Shown here piece by piece: positions 1 through 7,934 of a DNA stretch of 64,000 nucleotides; position 1 is the stretch's first letter; each line of letters opens with the position of its first letter. The translations under genes and the position numbers were made by a program. The notes beneath the pieces are model-generated. The model was not told the origin of the DNA and made no database searches. It saw nothing but the letters and a program-made list of their open reading frames with translations. Source of the DNA: Marinifilum breve (lineage in GTDB: Bacteria > Bacteroidota > Bacteroidia > Bacteroidales > Marinifilaceae); assembly GCF_003202155.1 (NCBI RefSeq), contig NZ_QFLI01000001.1:124001-188000 (forward strand), written 5' to 3'.

Positions 1-2
1 TT

Positions 3-620
3 GTTGGTTTTAGTAATGAGCTATCGGTTAGCTATGATGATTATAATGAAGAGCAACGGAAAAGAATGATTGGTATTATAAAGGAAACATCAGATTCAGC
101 TTTAAATCTGCTTGATAACTTATTGACCTGGGCCAGATCGCAAAGTGGTTTTATTCAATTTACCCCAGAGAAATTACAATTATCTTCTATTGTTCAAGAA
201 AGCATTTCGGCCTATTTAGGTGCGGCTCAAATGAAAAACATAGCTATTAACAATTTTGTTGATGATAATAGCTTCATATATGCCGATAAAGAAACCATTC
301 AGATAGTGATTTCAAACCTGTTTAATAACGCCATAAAATATAATAATGAAAATGGCGAGATAAACATCTCATCAAAATTAATTGATGATGAACTTGAAAT
401 TTGCATTGCAGACAATGGCATTGGCATGGATGACAAAATTCAAAAAGCTCTGTTCTATATTGGTACGAATGTGCAACGTCCAGGTACTTCTAATGAAAAA
501 GGTACTGGTCTTGGCCTAATTCTTTGCAAAGAGTTTGTGAATAAAAATGGCGGGCAAATACGTGTGGAAAGTAAAGTGAACAAGGGAAGTTCGTTCTATT
601 TTACTTTACCAATAACCTAA
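3..620 (+). CDS. Sensor histidine kinase, C-terminal part (5' end outside window)
   Basis: The reading frame is open to the left edge, so the true start lies upstream; a Met codon at 66 is internal. What remains is the second helix of the HisKA dimerisation domain, ending near LLTWARSQSG, followed by a complete GHKL ATPase domain: N box (SNLFNNAIKYN), G1 box (DNGIGM), and G2 box (KGTGLGLILCKEFV). The phospho-accepting His and any sensor or PAS domains are not in view. The frame ends with a normal stop and no receiver domain, so phosphate should pass to a separate response regulator. The ligand cannot be inferred from this piece. Confidence 0.9.
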   Translation, partial: VGFSNELSVSYDDYNEEQRKRMIGIIKETSDSALNLLDNLLTWARSQSGFIQFTPEKLQLSSIVQESISAYLGAAQMKNIAINNFVDDNSFIYADKETIQIVISNLFNNAIKYNNENGEINISSKLIDDELEICIADNGIGMDDKIQKALFYIGTNVQRPGTSNEKGTGLGLILCKEFVNKNGGQIRVESKVNKGSSFYFTLPIT

Positions 621-628
621 TCTTTGGC

Positions 629-1090
629 CTATAATATCTCCTTGATGGTATAGTCCTGTCCTTTAAATGTAAGAGAATCACCTTTACGTTTTCCTTTAAG
701 GGCTTGCACCAAATCGGATTGAAATGAAACGACAAAATAGTTCTGTCCGTTCAATTCCATTTGTCCCAAACCTGCCAAAACGTAAAATGATATGCTGTTG
801 GTAATTACCAATGAGCCTAACTGAACAGTTTCATTAACGATTTCAGGATTAACCCTATCGATAATGCTTTTAAGCTTTTGGTTATTTGTTAATTGTCGCA
901 TCACCTTTTCTTGCTCAAGGTGCATCATGGCTCTACCCGTTTCATGCTTATCTCCTGCTGTACTTTTGGTTTCACTCGCAACAGATTCTTTTAATACAGA
1001 TAGCGATTCATTGTTTGCCTCAATTTTCGATTGAATTAACTCTTGTGCTTTATTGTACAAGTCTACTTTTAGTGTATTTGATGTATTCAT
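629..1090 (-). CDS. GreA/GreB-like small protein (Bacteroidota type)
   Basis: 153 residues. The N-terminal half is charged and helical, with GDKHETGRAMMHLE near residue 47. The C-terminal half, from about residue 88, resembles the FKBP-like domain of GreA/GreB (GSLVITNSISFYVLAGLGQ, then a KRKGDSLTFKG segment like the Gre end motif). Gre factors bind the RNA polymerase secondary channel and stimulate transcript cleavage. The acidic tip residues of classical GreA are not obvious, so this may be a Gre-fold paralogue. Convergent with the upstream kinase (8 bp gap). A -7-like element on the minus strand lies at 1112-1119. A true greB-type gene occurs at 15189-15707. Confidence 0.6.
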   Translation of the reverse strand: MNTSNTLKVDLYNKAQELIQSKIEANNESLSVLKESVASETKSTAGDKHETGRAMMHLEQEKVMRQLTNNQKLKSIIDRVNPEIVNETVQLGSLVITNSISFYVLAGLGQMELNGQNYFVVSFQSDLVQALKGKRKGDSLTFKGQDYTIKEIL

Positions 1091-1111
1091 TCCTGTAATC
1101 GGTTAAGAATT

Positions 1112-1119
1112 CAAATGTA
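1112..1119 (-). promoter_or_regulatory. Putative Bacteroidota -7 element for the Gre-like gene
   Basis: Reads TACATTTG on the minus strand, a match to the TAnnTTTG consensus of the primary sigma factor in Bacteroidota. It lies 22 bp upstream of the start codon at 1090. No good -33 TTTG box is seen. Confidence 0.4.
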
Positions 1120-1259
1120 CAAATAAGAAACAGCAATCCCGATTAAGCTTGAAAACTATCATCTGTTTCACCTCAAACTTTAAATCACCCCACGCTATTT
1201 TGCGATTTTTTAAAAAATACTTTACTTTTCGGAAAATCTAAACTAGCACTTATTCTCTT

Positions 1260-2348
1260 ATGAATATTCCCTATTTGATCCTTTTTTGCTCAGCCCAAAT
1301 CATTGGATTGATCCTGATATTGCTACGCAAAAAGTTCAGAACTCTACCCAACTTTATTCTAAAGCTCATATTTATTAATATTATATTCCACTACGTTTAC
1401 TACTATTTCTTTTACAAAGGATTTATAGCATTAGATTCCAATTGGCCCTACAGCGTAGTTCCTATTGCTACAATGGCTCCAATGGTAGTATACTACTATG
1501 TAATGTCGGTATTATATGGAAAACTTAAATTCACCAAAGTAAGTTTATTGCACCTACTGCCATTTGCAATAAACGGAGTCATATTTATCCTGTATCTGAA
1601 TACCTATTCTTTGAAAAGTACTTACCTGCTAATTGCCAAAAACATACTGGTTTCCCTTTACCTGATTTACCCTTTCTTGATTTTAAAGATGATTGGGAAT
1701 TTTTACCAAATCAAAGGCATGTCGCTGAGTATATTCAATTACAACAAGAAAAGAACAAGCCTGATTAAATTGCTATGCTTCATGATGAGCTTGCATTTTG
1801 TAATTCTGGAAATTAAAACCAACCTACCACTCTTTGTTTCTGGTTCAGAAGCCACCATGGATATCATCAACCTTAGTTTTTTGATGCTTTTAGGTTATGC
1901 AATATCTTATGTAATTGTAAGTGAACCCAGAACATTACATTTAAGCACCGAAAAGATAGGATTAGGCGGATTTAAAAAATATGACAAGTCGAAGCTTACT
2001 CGAGAATTGGCTGAAAAAAATGTCATCAAAATGAATCAGCTTATGGAAACTGAAAAACCATATCTTGATCCAGAGCTAAACTTATCAAGTTTCTCTCAGC
2101 AATGTAATATCTCTTCCCATGAGATTTCAGAAACTATGAATGGATTAATGAATCAAAGTTTTAATGATTACATTAACAATTACAGGGTGGAAGAATTTAA
2201 AAGGCTGTCGAAACTGGAAGCTTACAAGAACTACACCATATTGGCATTGGCATTCGAGGCTGGATTTAAATCGAAAGCCACCTTTAATGCAGCTTTTAAA
2301 AAATTCACCAATAAAACACCCTCTCAATTCCTGAAAGAACTGGAATAG
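1260..2348 (+). CDS. AraC-family regulator with multi-helix membrane N-terminus
   Basis: 362 residues. About six or seven hydrophobic helices (roughly residues 5-230) are followed by an AraC-type double helix-turn-helix domain (about 255-360) ending in the typical ILALAFEAGFKSKATFNAAFKKFTNKTPSQF motif region, given here only as landmark positions 325-358. Such membrane-anchored AraC proteins are common in Bacteroidota and are thought to sense a membrane or extracellular signal. It lies 123 bp upstream of the rdhA start on the same strand, so it is the prime candidate regulator of the dehalogenase genes; this is inference from position. Start at the first ATG in frame. Confidence 0.88.
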   Translation: MNIPYLILFCSAQIIGLILILLRKKFRTLPNFILKLIFINIIFHYVYYYFFYKGFIALDSNWPYSVVPIATMAPMVVYYYVMSVLYGKLKFTKVSLLHLLPFAINGVIFILYLNTYSLKSTYLLIAKNILVSLYLIYPFLILKMIGNFYQIKGMSLSIFNYNKKRTSLIKLLCFMMSLHFVILEIKTNLPLFVSGSEATMDIINLSFLMLLGYAISYVIVSEPRTLHLSTEKIGLGGFKKYDKSKLTRELAEKNVIKMNQLMETEKPYLDPELNLSSFSQQCNISSHEISETMNGLMNQSFNDYINNYRVEEFKRLSKLEAYKNYTILALAFEAGFKSKATFNAAFKKFTNKTPSQFLKELE

Positions 2349-2471
2349 TTTTCGATTTAAAATGAGGCGATTGATGGTACGATAAAATTGGAATACGTCC
2401 GAAATTATTGGTTTTGTCGCTATATCAATGTTTTAGAAGCAGCTTTGAACTGTTACAAAAACATTGACGCT

Positions 2472-3965
2472 ATGAGTAAAAACGAAAATTCATCAAAATT
2501 AAATCGAAGAGATTTCTTTAAAATTGGAGGAATAACAGCCGCGGTTGGTGCGGGTGCCTTAACTACTTTACCGCAAAAAACTGCGGCCAAAGAATTGGAT
2601 AAACGTCTTGTGGATAAAATTGTAACCACACATGATGATTTTCCTGCAGAAGTACGACCTGACTATGTGCCGCCGCGAAATTGGGATCATGTACAAGCCA
2701 GATCTTTTTTCGTGAACGAAATACGAGCTATTGGTGAAACTGTAGAGGATGATATTGTTGCAGATGGACAAGCATTTGTTCAGAAAATGAACTTTGCTTA
2801 CGACAACGATAAAATTGGATACAATCAAGCTGATAAAGCCTTATTAGCTGGCGCATGGGCCATGAATAATTATGCAGCTGGTCCCAGTCCCGCCGCTATT
2901 CCTAACTTTGGAGTAAACTCTTGGGAACAGCGTACCGATAAGGTACAATTTGCTCTATTTGATAATGACTATGTAGTAAAAGAGAAATACCAATTCGAAA
3001 ACAAACAACAAGCGGCCAATCAAATTAAACGAGCAGCAAAACTTTTTGGTGCTGATTTAGTTGGAATTACCAGAAGAGACAAAAGATGGGATTACAGTAA
3101 GTTTCTAAATCCTGTTCCTCCTATATTAAGAAAACCTTTGTTAGCCCCTCCAAGCAAGGAGCAATTGGAAGAACTCCACAATTGGGGCCCTGATAAATTT
3201 GTGACCGACTGGAGTGACTTCCCTTTCGAGCCAAAAACAGTTATAGTAATGGCTTTTAATATGGATTACGAGGGAATCTCCACTTCTCCTTCCTTTGTAG
3301 GTAGTGCCGCTGCAGGAGCTGGCTATTCTGAAATGGCAAAAGTACCTTATCAGTTAGCTGTATATCTTAAAAACCTGGGATTTAATGCTGTATCTGCCGG
3401 TAACGATATGGGATTAAGCGTACCATATGCTATCGCTGCAGGTTTGGGAGAAGCATCCAGATTGGGACAAGCCGTAACCTATAAGTATGGTCCTCGTGTT
3501 CGACTGGCAAAGGTGTATACCGATTTTGACTTTGTAGAATATGACAAACCAAAATCATTCGGAGTGATGGATTTTTGTAAAAACTGCATGCGCTGTGCCG
3601 ATGCTTGTCCAACCAAAGCCATCTCCTATGACAAAGAACCATCCTTTGAACCAACTCATGACAACAAAGACAATGCCTGGTACAATCAAAAAGGAGTTAA
3701 AAAATATCATGTTGATGCAAAGAAATGTTTCAAACTATGGGGCGAATTAGGCGATGATTGTGGAATGTGTATGGCTTCATGTCCATACAATAAGCCTGAT
3801 TTTTGGCATCACCGATTGGTAGATAGCATTACAGCAGCAATGCCTGGTCCGGTACACGACTTAATGCGTGAAATGGATGAACTCTTTGGCTATGGTAATG
3901 TTGAAGACAAGGAATCCATAAAGAAATTCTACAGTCCTGAAGGCAAAAGCTACGATGGACATTAA
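2472..3965 (+). CDS. rdhA: Reductive dehalogenase catalytic subunit (RdhA family)
   Basis: 497 residues from the ATG at 2472; an upstream TTG at 2388 would place 28 extra residues before the twin-arginine signal and is rejected. The N-terminus carries a Tat motif (NRRDFFKIGG, about residues 14-23) and a short hydrophobic stretch, so the folded, cofactor-loaded enzyme should be exported. The middle holds the RdhA corrinoid-domain pattern (VPYAIAAGLGEASRLG, then YGPRVRLAKVYTD). Two 4Fe-4S clusters follow: Cys369/372/375/379 (CxxCxxCxxxCP) and Cys419/430/433/437. The family removes halogen from organohalides with a cob(I)alamin cofactor. Substrate unknown. Related tetrahydromethanopterin-independent epoxyqueuosine reductases (QueG) share the fold but lack the Tat signal and the partner genes seen here. 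Confidence 0.88.
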   Translation: MSKNENSSKLNRRDFFKIGGITAAVGAGALTTLPQKTAAKELDKRLVDKIVTTHDDFPAEVRPDYVPPRNWDHVQARSFFVNEIRAIGETVEDDIVADGQAFVQKMNFAYDNDKIGYNQADKALLAGAWAMNNYAAGPSPAAIPNFGVNSWEQRTDKVQFALFDNDYVVKEKYQFENKQQAANQIKRAAKLFGADLVGITRRDKRWDYSKFLNPVPPILRKPLLAPPSKEQLEELHNWGPDKFVTDWSDFPFEPKTVIVMAFNMDYEGISTSPSFVGSAAAGAGYSEMAKVPYQLAVYLKNLGFNAVSAGNDMGLSVPYAIAAGLGEASRLGQAVTYKYGPRVRLAKVYTDFDFVEYDKPKSFGVMDFCKNCMRCADACPTKAISYDKEPSFEPTHDNKDNAWYNQKGVKKYHVDAKKCFKLWGELGDDCGMCMASCPYNKPDFWHHRLVDSITAAMPGPVHDLMREMDELFGYGNVEDKESIKKFYSPEGKSYDGH

Positions 3966-4024
3966 AGCAAAATACATTGCTTCATATAGCGATTCATATT
4001 TATCACATTAAAAAAATCAAACAC

Positions 4025-4315
4025 ATGATATTTACAGGTATAGAAATATTGTTTTTTTCCCTGGGCGTAATCACCACTCTTGCCACGGGACTAATATATT
4101 ATTACAATCAAAAATTGAAATTTAATATCTCAACATGGATAAGCAGCTGCATTGGTGTATTCTTATTCATATTTGGAATTGCCTGGTCCTTTAGCTCAAT
4201 ACTGGAGGGTGAGCCCAGAGCAGCAAGTATGGGATTAATTGTTTTCGTGATTCCTTCGCTCATTCTGCTTCTTTTATCGAGAAAACTTGCATTAAAAAAA
4301 GCGGTAAGCAAATAG
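4025..4315 (+). CDS. Small three-helix membrane protein, putative dehalogenase anchor (RdhB-like)
   Basis: 96 residues from the ATG at 4025; a start at 3977 would add 16 hydrophilic residues with no obvious role. Three hydrophobic helices are visible (about residues 3-26, 33-53, 65-84), with a short loop EGEPRAASMG between helices 2 and 3. Length, helix count, the acidic/arginine loop and position directly after rdhA match RdhB anchors, which hold RdhA on the outer face of the cytoplasmic membrane. Sequence identity of such anchors is low, so the assignment rests mainly on architecture and context. The gap to rdhA is 59 bp, consistent with one transcript. Confidence 0.65.
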   Translation: MIFTGIEILFFSLGVITTLATGLIYYYNQKLKFNISTWISSCIGVFLFIFGIAWSFSSILEGEPRAASMGLIVFVIPSLILLLLSRKLALKKAVSK

Positions 4316-4389
4316 TTTTTGTTTCAGGAGATTCGAAGTCATAAACACATATGGCTTCGATCTCCATTTATTAGGGATCAATAAAGTAT

Positions 4390-5532
4390 ATGAAAAAATA
4401 TATCAATTGGATCGCCTGGATCAGTCTGGGCATAGCTTTTTGCTATGGTATTATTTTTACCGATCATTCACATGAACTTGAGCATTTAAAAATACTTGAA
4501 GCTGAAAATCTTCAACTAAAAGAAGCTGAGGAAGGTGTATATCACCTCTATAAAAACGGAAATGTATCTGGATATTTAGCAACTGGAACATCTCAAGGTT
4601 ATGGTGGACCATTGCAGGTAGCAGTTGTAAGCGATACTAATGGTTCCATTATAGGAACAGAGCTAATTAAAAGCTTTGAAACACCTTCATTTGTTGCAAA
4701 ACTATCCAATAAGAAATACTACAAACAATACCAAAATAGAAATCTGGATGATCGTTTTCAATTAAAAGAGGATGTAGAAGCCGTATCGGGAGCAACGGTG
4801 AGTTCATTGGCCATTGCCAATGCTGCGCGTGATGCTTCCTACCAAATTGCTCATAAGGTGTTTCAGATGGAAACTCCGCGAATTGAGAAAAGCTGGAGAC
4901 TTACTCCAAAAGAAGGAGTTGTTGCATTGATCATCATCATTGCCTTTTTAGCGATCTATTTCAAGAGTAAGAAACTGGTTTACTTTAACCTATTTTTGGG
5001 CTTGGTGTTTATAGGCTTTCTTTTTAATGCCTCGCTTTCACTGACTCACTTTGGACGAGTATTATTGGGATACTTTCCGGATATCCATACTCATTTAAGT
5101 TGGTGGCTGCTGGTTTCTGCGACCTTAAGTTTGATCATCATTTGGGGTAAAAATGTGTATTGCACAGCCATTTGCCCATTTAGAGCAAGTCAAATGTTAT
5201 TGCATCAAATATCAGGCATCAATATTAAAATGGATCAATCACTTGCTAAGGCTTTGGCCTTTACTCCAAATTTCCTGATTTGGTTGTCTTTGATCCTGAT
5301 CTTTATATCACAAAATCCCAGCTTATCGTCCTATGAACCATTTGCAATGCTGTTCTCTTTAAAAGGGGAAGGCATTCAATGGTATATTTTGCCTACAGCA
5401 CTCATAGGGGCTTTATTCTTTTCGAATTTCTTTTGTCGATTCTTTTGTCCTGTGGGTGGAATTCTAAAATGGGTAATTGCCAGAAGAAATCAAGTTAAAC
5501 AACTGATTCAAAAACAAAAACAACATGCTTAA
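4390..5532 (+). CDS. FMN-binding, NosR/RdhC-like membrane protein with CxxxCP motifs
   Basis: 380 residues. An N-terminal membrane helix (about 5-23) leads to an extracytoplasmic FMN-binding domain with the flavinylation motif SGATVS; Thr136 is the predicted site of covalent FMN attachment by ApbE. Then come about five membrane helices with two CxxxCP motifs (Cys258/262 and Cys349/353), as in NosR, NapH and RdhC. In organohalide-respiring bacteria RdhC-type proteins accompany rdhAB and are proposed to pass electrons from quinols to the exported RdhA, or to help its maturation. No soluble 4Fe-4S ferredoxin tail is present, unlike full NosR. Third gene of the rdh cluster, 74 bp after the anchor gene. 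Confidence 0.82.
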   Translation: MKKYINWIAWISLGIAFCYGIIFTDHSHELEHLKILEAENLQLKEAEEGVYHLYKNGNVSGYLATGTSQGYGGPLQVAVVSDTNGSIIGTELIKSFETPSFVAKLSNKKYYKQYQNRNLDDRFQLKEDVEAVSGATVSSLAIANAARDASYQIAHKVFQMETPRIEKSWRLTPKEGVVALIIIIAFLAIYFKSKKLVYFNLFLGLVFIGFLFNASLSLTHFGRVLLGYFPDIHTHLSWWLLVSATLSLIIIWGKNVYCTAICPFRASQMLLHQISGINIKMDQSLAKALAFTPNFLIWLSLILIFISQNPSLSSYEPFAMLFSLKGEGIQWYILPTALIGALFFSNFFCRFFCPVGGILKWVIARRNQVKQLIQKQKQHA

Positions 5533-5620
5533 AAATATTAAAAAGGAAACATGGGCTGGATTTGCACTTTACGCAATCTGCCTTATATCCATACTTCTAT
5601 ATATGGCAAGTAAGTTTTAA
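5525..5620 (+). CDS. 31-residue single-helix membrane microprotein
   Basis: A short frame begins at an ATG at 5525, inside the last codons of the RdhC-like gene (8-bp overlap, ATG read in another frame), and ends at 5620. The product is Met-Leu-Lys-Asn, a basic/hydrophilic start, then one hydrophobic helix (about residues 11-27) and SKF at the end. The overlapping start suggests translational coupling, and a terminator follows 37 bp later, so this would be the last gene of the rdh operon. Small one-helix subunits are common in respiratory membrane complexes. Too short for strong statistics; chance cannot be excluded. Confidence 0.45.
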   Translation: MLKNIKKETWAGFALYAICLISILLYMASKF

Positions 5621-5654
5621 TTATATAAACTTGTAGTTGGCGCTTGGGTTTATT

Positions 5655-5696
5655 AAAAAAACGGTTTTACCACAATTGTAGTAAAACCGTTTTTAT
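5655..5696. terminator. Bidirectional intrinsic terminator
   Basis: Stem AACGGTTTTAC / GTAAAACCGTT with a 10-nt loop (arms about 5660-5670 and 5681-5691), A-rich before and T-rich after, so it can act in both directions. It sits between the rdh operon (ending 5620, plus strand) and the SEC-C gene (ending 5759, minus strand). Confidence 0.85.
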
Positions 5697-5758
5697 TATA
5701 CTATTAACCTGAATTCAGTTTAAAATATATAGCCCAGAAAAACAGGTTAGAATCTCTT

Positions 5759-6598
5759 TTACGATAGTTTCTGCAAGCAACAATTCTTGTATTTCTTTCC
5801 TGATCCACAAGGACAGGCATCGTTACGATTGACTTTTACCTCTTGCTGTATTGGCGATTGAGCACTTGCAAACATCTGCTCCATATGTTGGTAATGATTC
5901 TTCCATTCCGGATCGCGCATTTCGCAGAATGCTACACCTTTTTGAAAATCAGTAATCTTCCCTTCCATTACATCAATGTAATACTGTAATTCGATAGCAG
6001 TATGTTTTCCTTCAAACTTAGGCAAGATCTCCTTGAATTTTACAAGCGTATCTTTTCGCATTAAATCCCCCAAGACTCTTACATAGTGATCTACCCAATG
6101 GAAATTCTCCTTATCGAGCATGGCATGGATTCTCTCGAAATGATTATCCTCAGCATAGTACAGTGCTTCGAAACAGAAAATGTAAGGAGTTTTGTTTTCT
6201 TTCTTGATGTTCTCCTCTATAAAGAATAAGACTTTCTCCAAAAATGCACCTGGAAATGCCTTGGCCAACAATCCAACCAAATAGACGGCTTGCTCGTTCA
6301 TTACATCCCAGTCTTCCTCGGTAGTAAACATTTCCAATAAAGGTTCGAACAACTCTTCTGATAAATGTTTTTCGGCAACCACTGCATACCACAAAGGTGC
6401 GGGCAACATGATCCTGTGTTTTTCTGAATAATAGGCCTTACCACTATAGGCGTTTTTAAGTGCATATACGAGCTTATCATTTAACTCATCACAAGTTTCG
6501 TGATTTCTTAAGTAGTCGATTGCTTCGTAAGGAATGCCAGTAACTTTGCTGTCTATTATATCGAATGCTTGTTTTATTGATCGGATCATATCTTTCAT
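5759..6598 (-). CDS. DUF1186-like protein with C-terminal SEC-C zinc motif
   Basis: 279 residues. Residues 1-250 form a helical domain resembling DUF1186 (EPLLEMFTTEEDWDVMNEQA region near residue 82-101). The last 25 residues are a SEC-C motif, CxCGSGKKYKNCC, which binds zinc; in SecA it contacts SecB and ribosomes. Many stand-alone SEC-C proteins are found, but their roles are mostly unknown. No signal peptide, so probably cytoplasmic. A minus-strand -7 element TATCTTTG lies at 6609-6616. Monocistronic: a bidirectional terminator follows. Confidence 0.8.
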   Translation of the reverse strand: MKDMIRSIKQAFDIIDSKVTGIPYEAIDYLRNHETCDELNDKLVYALKNAYSGKAYYSEKHRIMLPAPLWYAVVAEKHLSEELFEPLLEMFTTEEDWDVMNEQAVYLVGLLAKAFPGAFLEKVLFFIEENIKKENKTPYIFCFEALYYAEDNHFERIHAMLDKENFHWVDHYVRVLGDLMRKDTLVKFKEILPKFEGKHTAIELQYYIDVMEGKITDFQKGVAFCEMRDPEWKNHYQHMEQMFASAQSPIQQEVKVNRNDACPCGSGKKYKNCCLQKLS

Positions 6599-6608
6599 GT
6601 TTAGCTCG

Positions 6609-6616
6609 CAAAGATA
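6609..6616 (-). promoter_or_regulatory. Putative -7 element for the SEC-C gene
   Basis: TATCTTTG followed by C on the minus strand (TAnnTTTGC), 11 bp upstream of the start codon at 6598. No clear -33 box. Confidence 0.4.
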
Positions 6617-6863
6617 AATAAAAGTAAAAAGGTAGAATAGTAGAAAAGAAATCTTGCTAGATGTTTTTAAGAATATAATTCGAAGGAGAATTATATAAAC
6701 AATCAGTTAATTCTTAATTCTCCCCTTCTAGGGGATCCCCCGAAAGCTTTCACGAGCCCAGCAGGGAGAAGGGTGCGTTTGGGCTTAAATTATTCTTTTC
6801 TCACCCTTTAGTCTGTCGACAGTTTCCATGAAAGGGAAACACTCAACTTGTTATTGTTATAAA

Positions 6864-7190
6864 AGATTGTAACTCTATTAAAAAGTCTATGTTCTGGATT
6901 ATTAAATGTGCCATAGATTGTTCCGTCGCATGATAGCAGAAATCTATTATTAACACCTTCATGTGCGACGGATTTAAACTTACAATTTTAACCCAGGATG
7001 GCAGTCGTTATCACGACTTTATCCTGGGCTACAAAGATATATGCCCTACAGGCAATATTTACATGTTCCAATTATTACCGCGTAGCAGTTACATGATTGT
7101 AGCGATGTTCTATAGATTCATTTGGTACTCCGTAGGAGTTACACCATCTAATTCACATTTTAAAGATGTGTATAAAGATTAGCTCAAGGA
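6864..7190. repeat. Hairpin-array repeat unit, copy A
   Basis: 327 bp, about 97% identical to copy B (roughly eleven differences, mostly transitions). Internal dyads in order: CCGTCGCATGA (6923) with TCATGTGCGACGG (6959); CCCAGGAT...ATCCTGGG enclosing CAGTCGT/ACGACT (about 6992-7029); TGCC-CTACA-GGCA (about 7049-7061); ACCGC-GTA-GCAGT (about 7079-7091, one mismatch); ACTCC-GTA-GGAGT (7127-7139). The last three are short stems around a CTA or GTA centre separated by AT-rich spacers. Confidence 0.85.
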
Positions 7191-7228
7191 GCTAGACTTT
7201 ATGCACAAATATTTTCAATTTTTATAGA

Positions 7229-7555
7229 AGATTGTAATTCTATTAAAAAGTTTATGTGCTGGATTATTAAATGTGTCATAGATTGTTCCATCGCATGATA
7301 GCAGAAATCTATTATTAACACCTTCATGTGCGACGGATTTAAACTTACAATTTTAACCCAGGATGGCAGTCGCTATCACGACTTTACCCTAGGCTACAAA
7401 GATATATGCCCTACAGGCAATATTTACATGTTCCAATTATTACCGCGTAGCGGTTACATGATTGTAGCGATGTTCTATAGATTCATTTGGTACTCCGTAG
7501 GAGTTACACCATCTAATTCACACTTTAAAGATGTGTATAAAGATTGGCTCAAGGA
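7229..7555. repeat. Hairpin-array repeat unit, copy B
   Basis: Direct repeat of 6864-7190, displaced by 365 bp. The ACCGC-GTA-GCGGT hairpin is perfect here, while the same hairpin in copy A has one mismatch; conversely the CCCAGGAT stem is weaker here (ACCCTAGG). Copy B loses the stop that ends the frame in copy A, which gives a longer but still unlikely reading frame. Confidence 0.85.
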
Positions 7556-7814
7556 AAGGATTAAGGTGAGGAGATTTAGAGAATATCAACACTTCATTCT
7601 ATCTTTCTCCTTAATGGAAAATTGCCTGAAAGGCAAATATCATTCAGCCCAGGGCAAGGGAGTGAGAACGACCGCCGCCCTGGGGTAATATCATCGAATT
7701 ATTATCGTCGCAACTGTGGGTGTTGTTTGAATTAGATACTTTATTGCGACGAAACAAATTGATTTATCATCCTCTAGCCGGATGGGCATATGGAACCACA
7801 ATAGTAAAAAATCA

Positions 7815-7849
7815 GCCTGTCTGGTTAAAAAAACGCAGACAGGTTTTTA
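7815..7849 (-). terminator. Intrinsic terminator downstream of purT
   Basis: Stem CCTGTCTG (7816-7823) with CAGACAGG (7836-7843). The minus strand has an A/T-rich run on its 3' side (about 7804-7812, read as Ts), and the plus strand also has five Ts, so it may work both ways. It lies 86 bp beyond the purT stop. Confidence 0.7.
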
Positions 7850-7934
7850 ATGCAATTTTCACTCCACTTGATTACAAAAACCTATCTGATTTCTGTTAAT
7901 TATTAATTGTTAATTGCACATTGTTAATTGTTTA

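Larger units (their letters stand above)
6599..7934. repeat. Gene-free hairpin-rich repeat region
   Basis: About 1.3 kb with no convincing gene. It holds one half-palindrome CCCCCGAAAGCTTTC (6737-6751), a 327-bp unit present twice at a 365-bp distance (separate entries), and a run of further hairpins: TTGCCT/AAGGCAA (about 7620-7636), CAGCCCAGGGC with GCCCTGGGG (about 7646-7685), TCGTCGCAA with TTGCGACGA (about 7706-7755), and CATCC/GGATG (about 7770-7786). The right end has the TTAATTGTTAATTG simple repeat (about 7898-7931) common between Bacteroidota genes. Apparent short frames here follow the repeats and are not taken as genes. Confidence 0.75.

Noticed and set aside
886-1098. 70-residue frame antisense to the Gre-like gene
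   Set aside because: Fully inside a well-supported gene on the other strand; no motif.
2388-2471. TTG-initiated N-terminal extension of RdhA
   Set aside because: It would put 28 residues before the Tat motif, which is normally close to the N-terminus; an ATG at 2472 fits.
4390-5532. True NosR (nitrous oxide reductase regulator)
   Set aside because: Shorter, lacks the C-terminal ferredoxin clusters, and no nos genes are nearby; it stands with rdhA.
6961-7688. Two open frames (6961-7182 and 7326-7688) with near-identical products
   Set aside because: They coincide with the duplicated hairpin units; the frames pass through palindromes and no protein motif is seen. Difference in length comes from one base change at the end of copy A.
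7898-7931. TTAATTGTTAATTG simple repeat as an origin-like or regulatory site
   Set aside because: Such AT-rich tandem words are common between genes in this phylum and nothing else supports an origin here.
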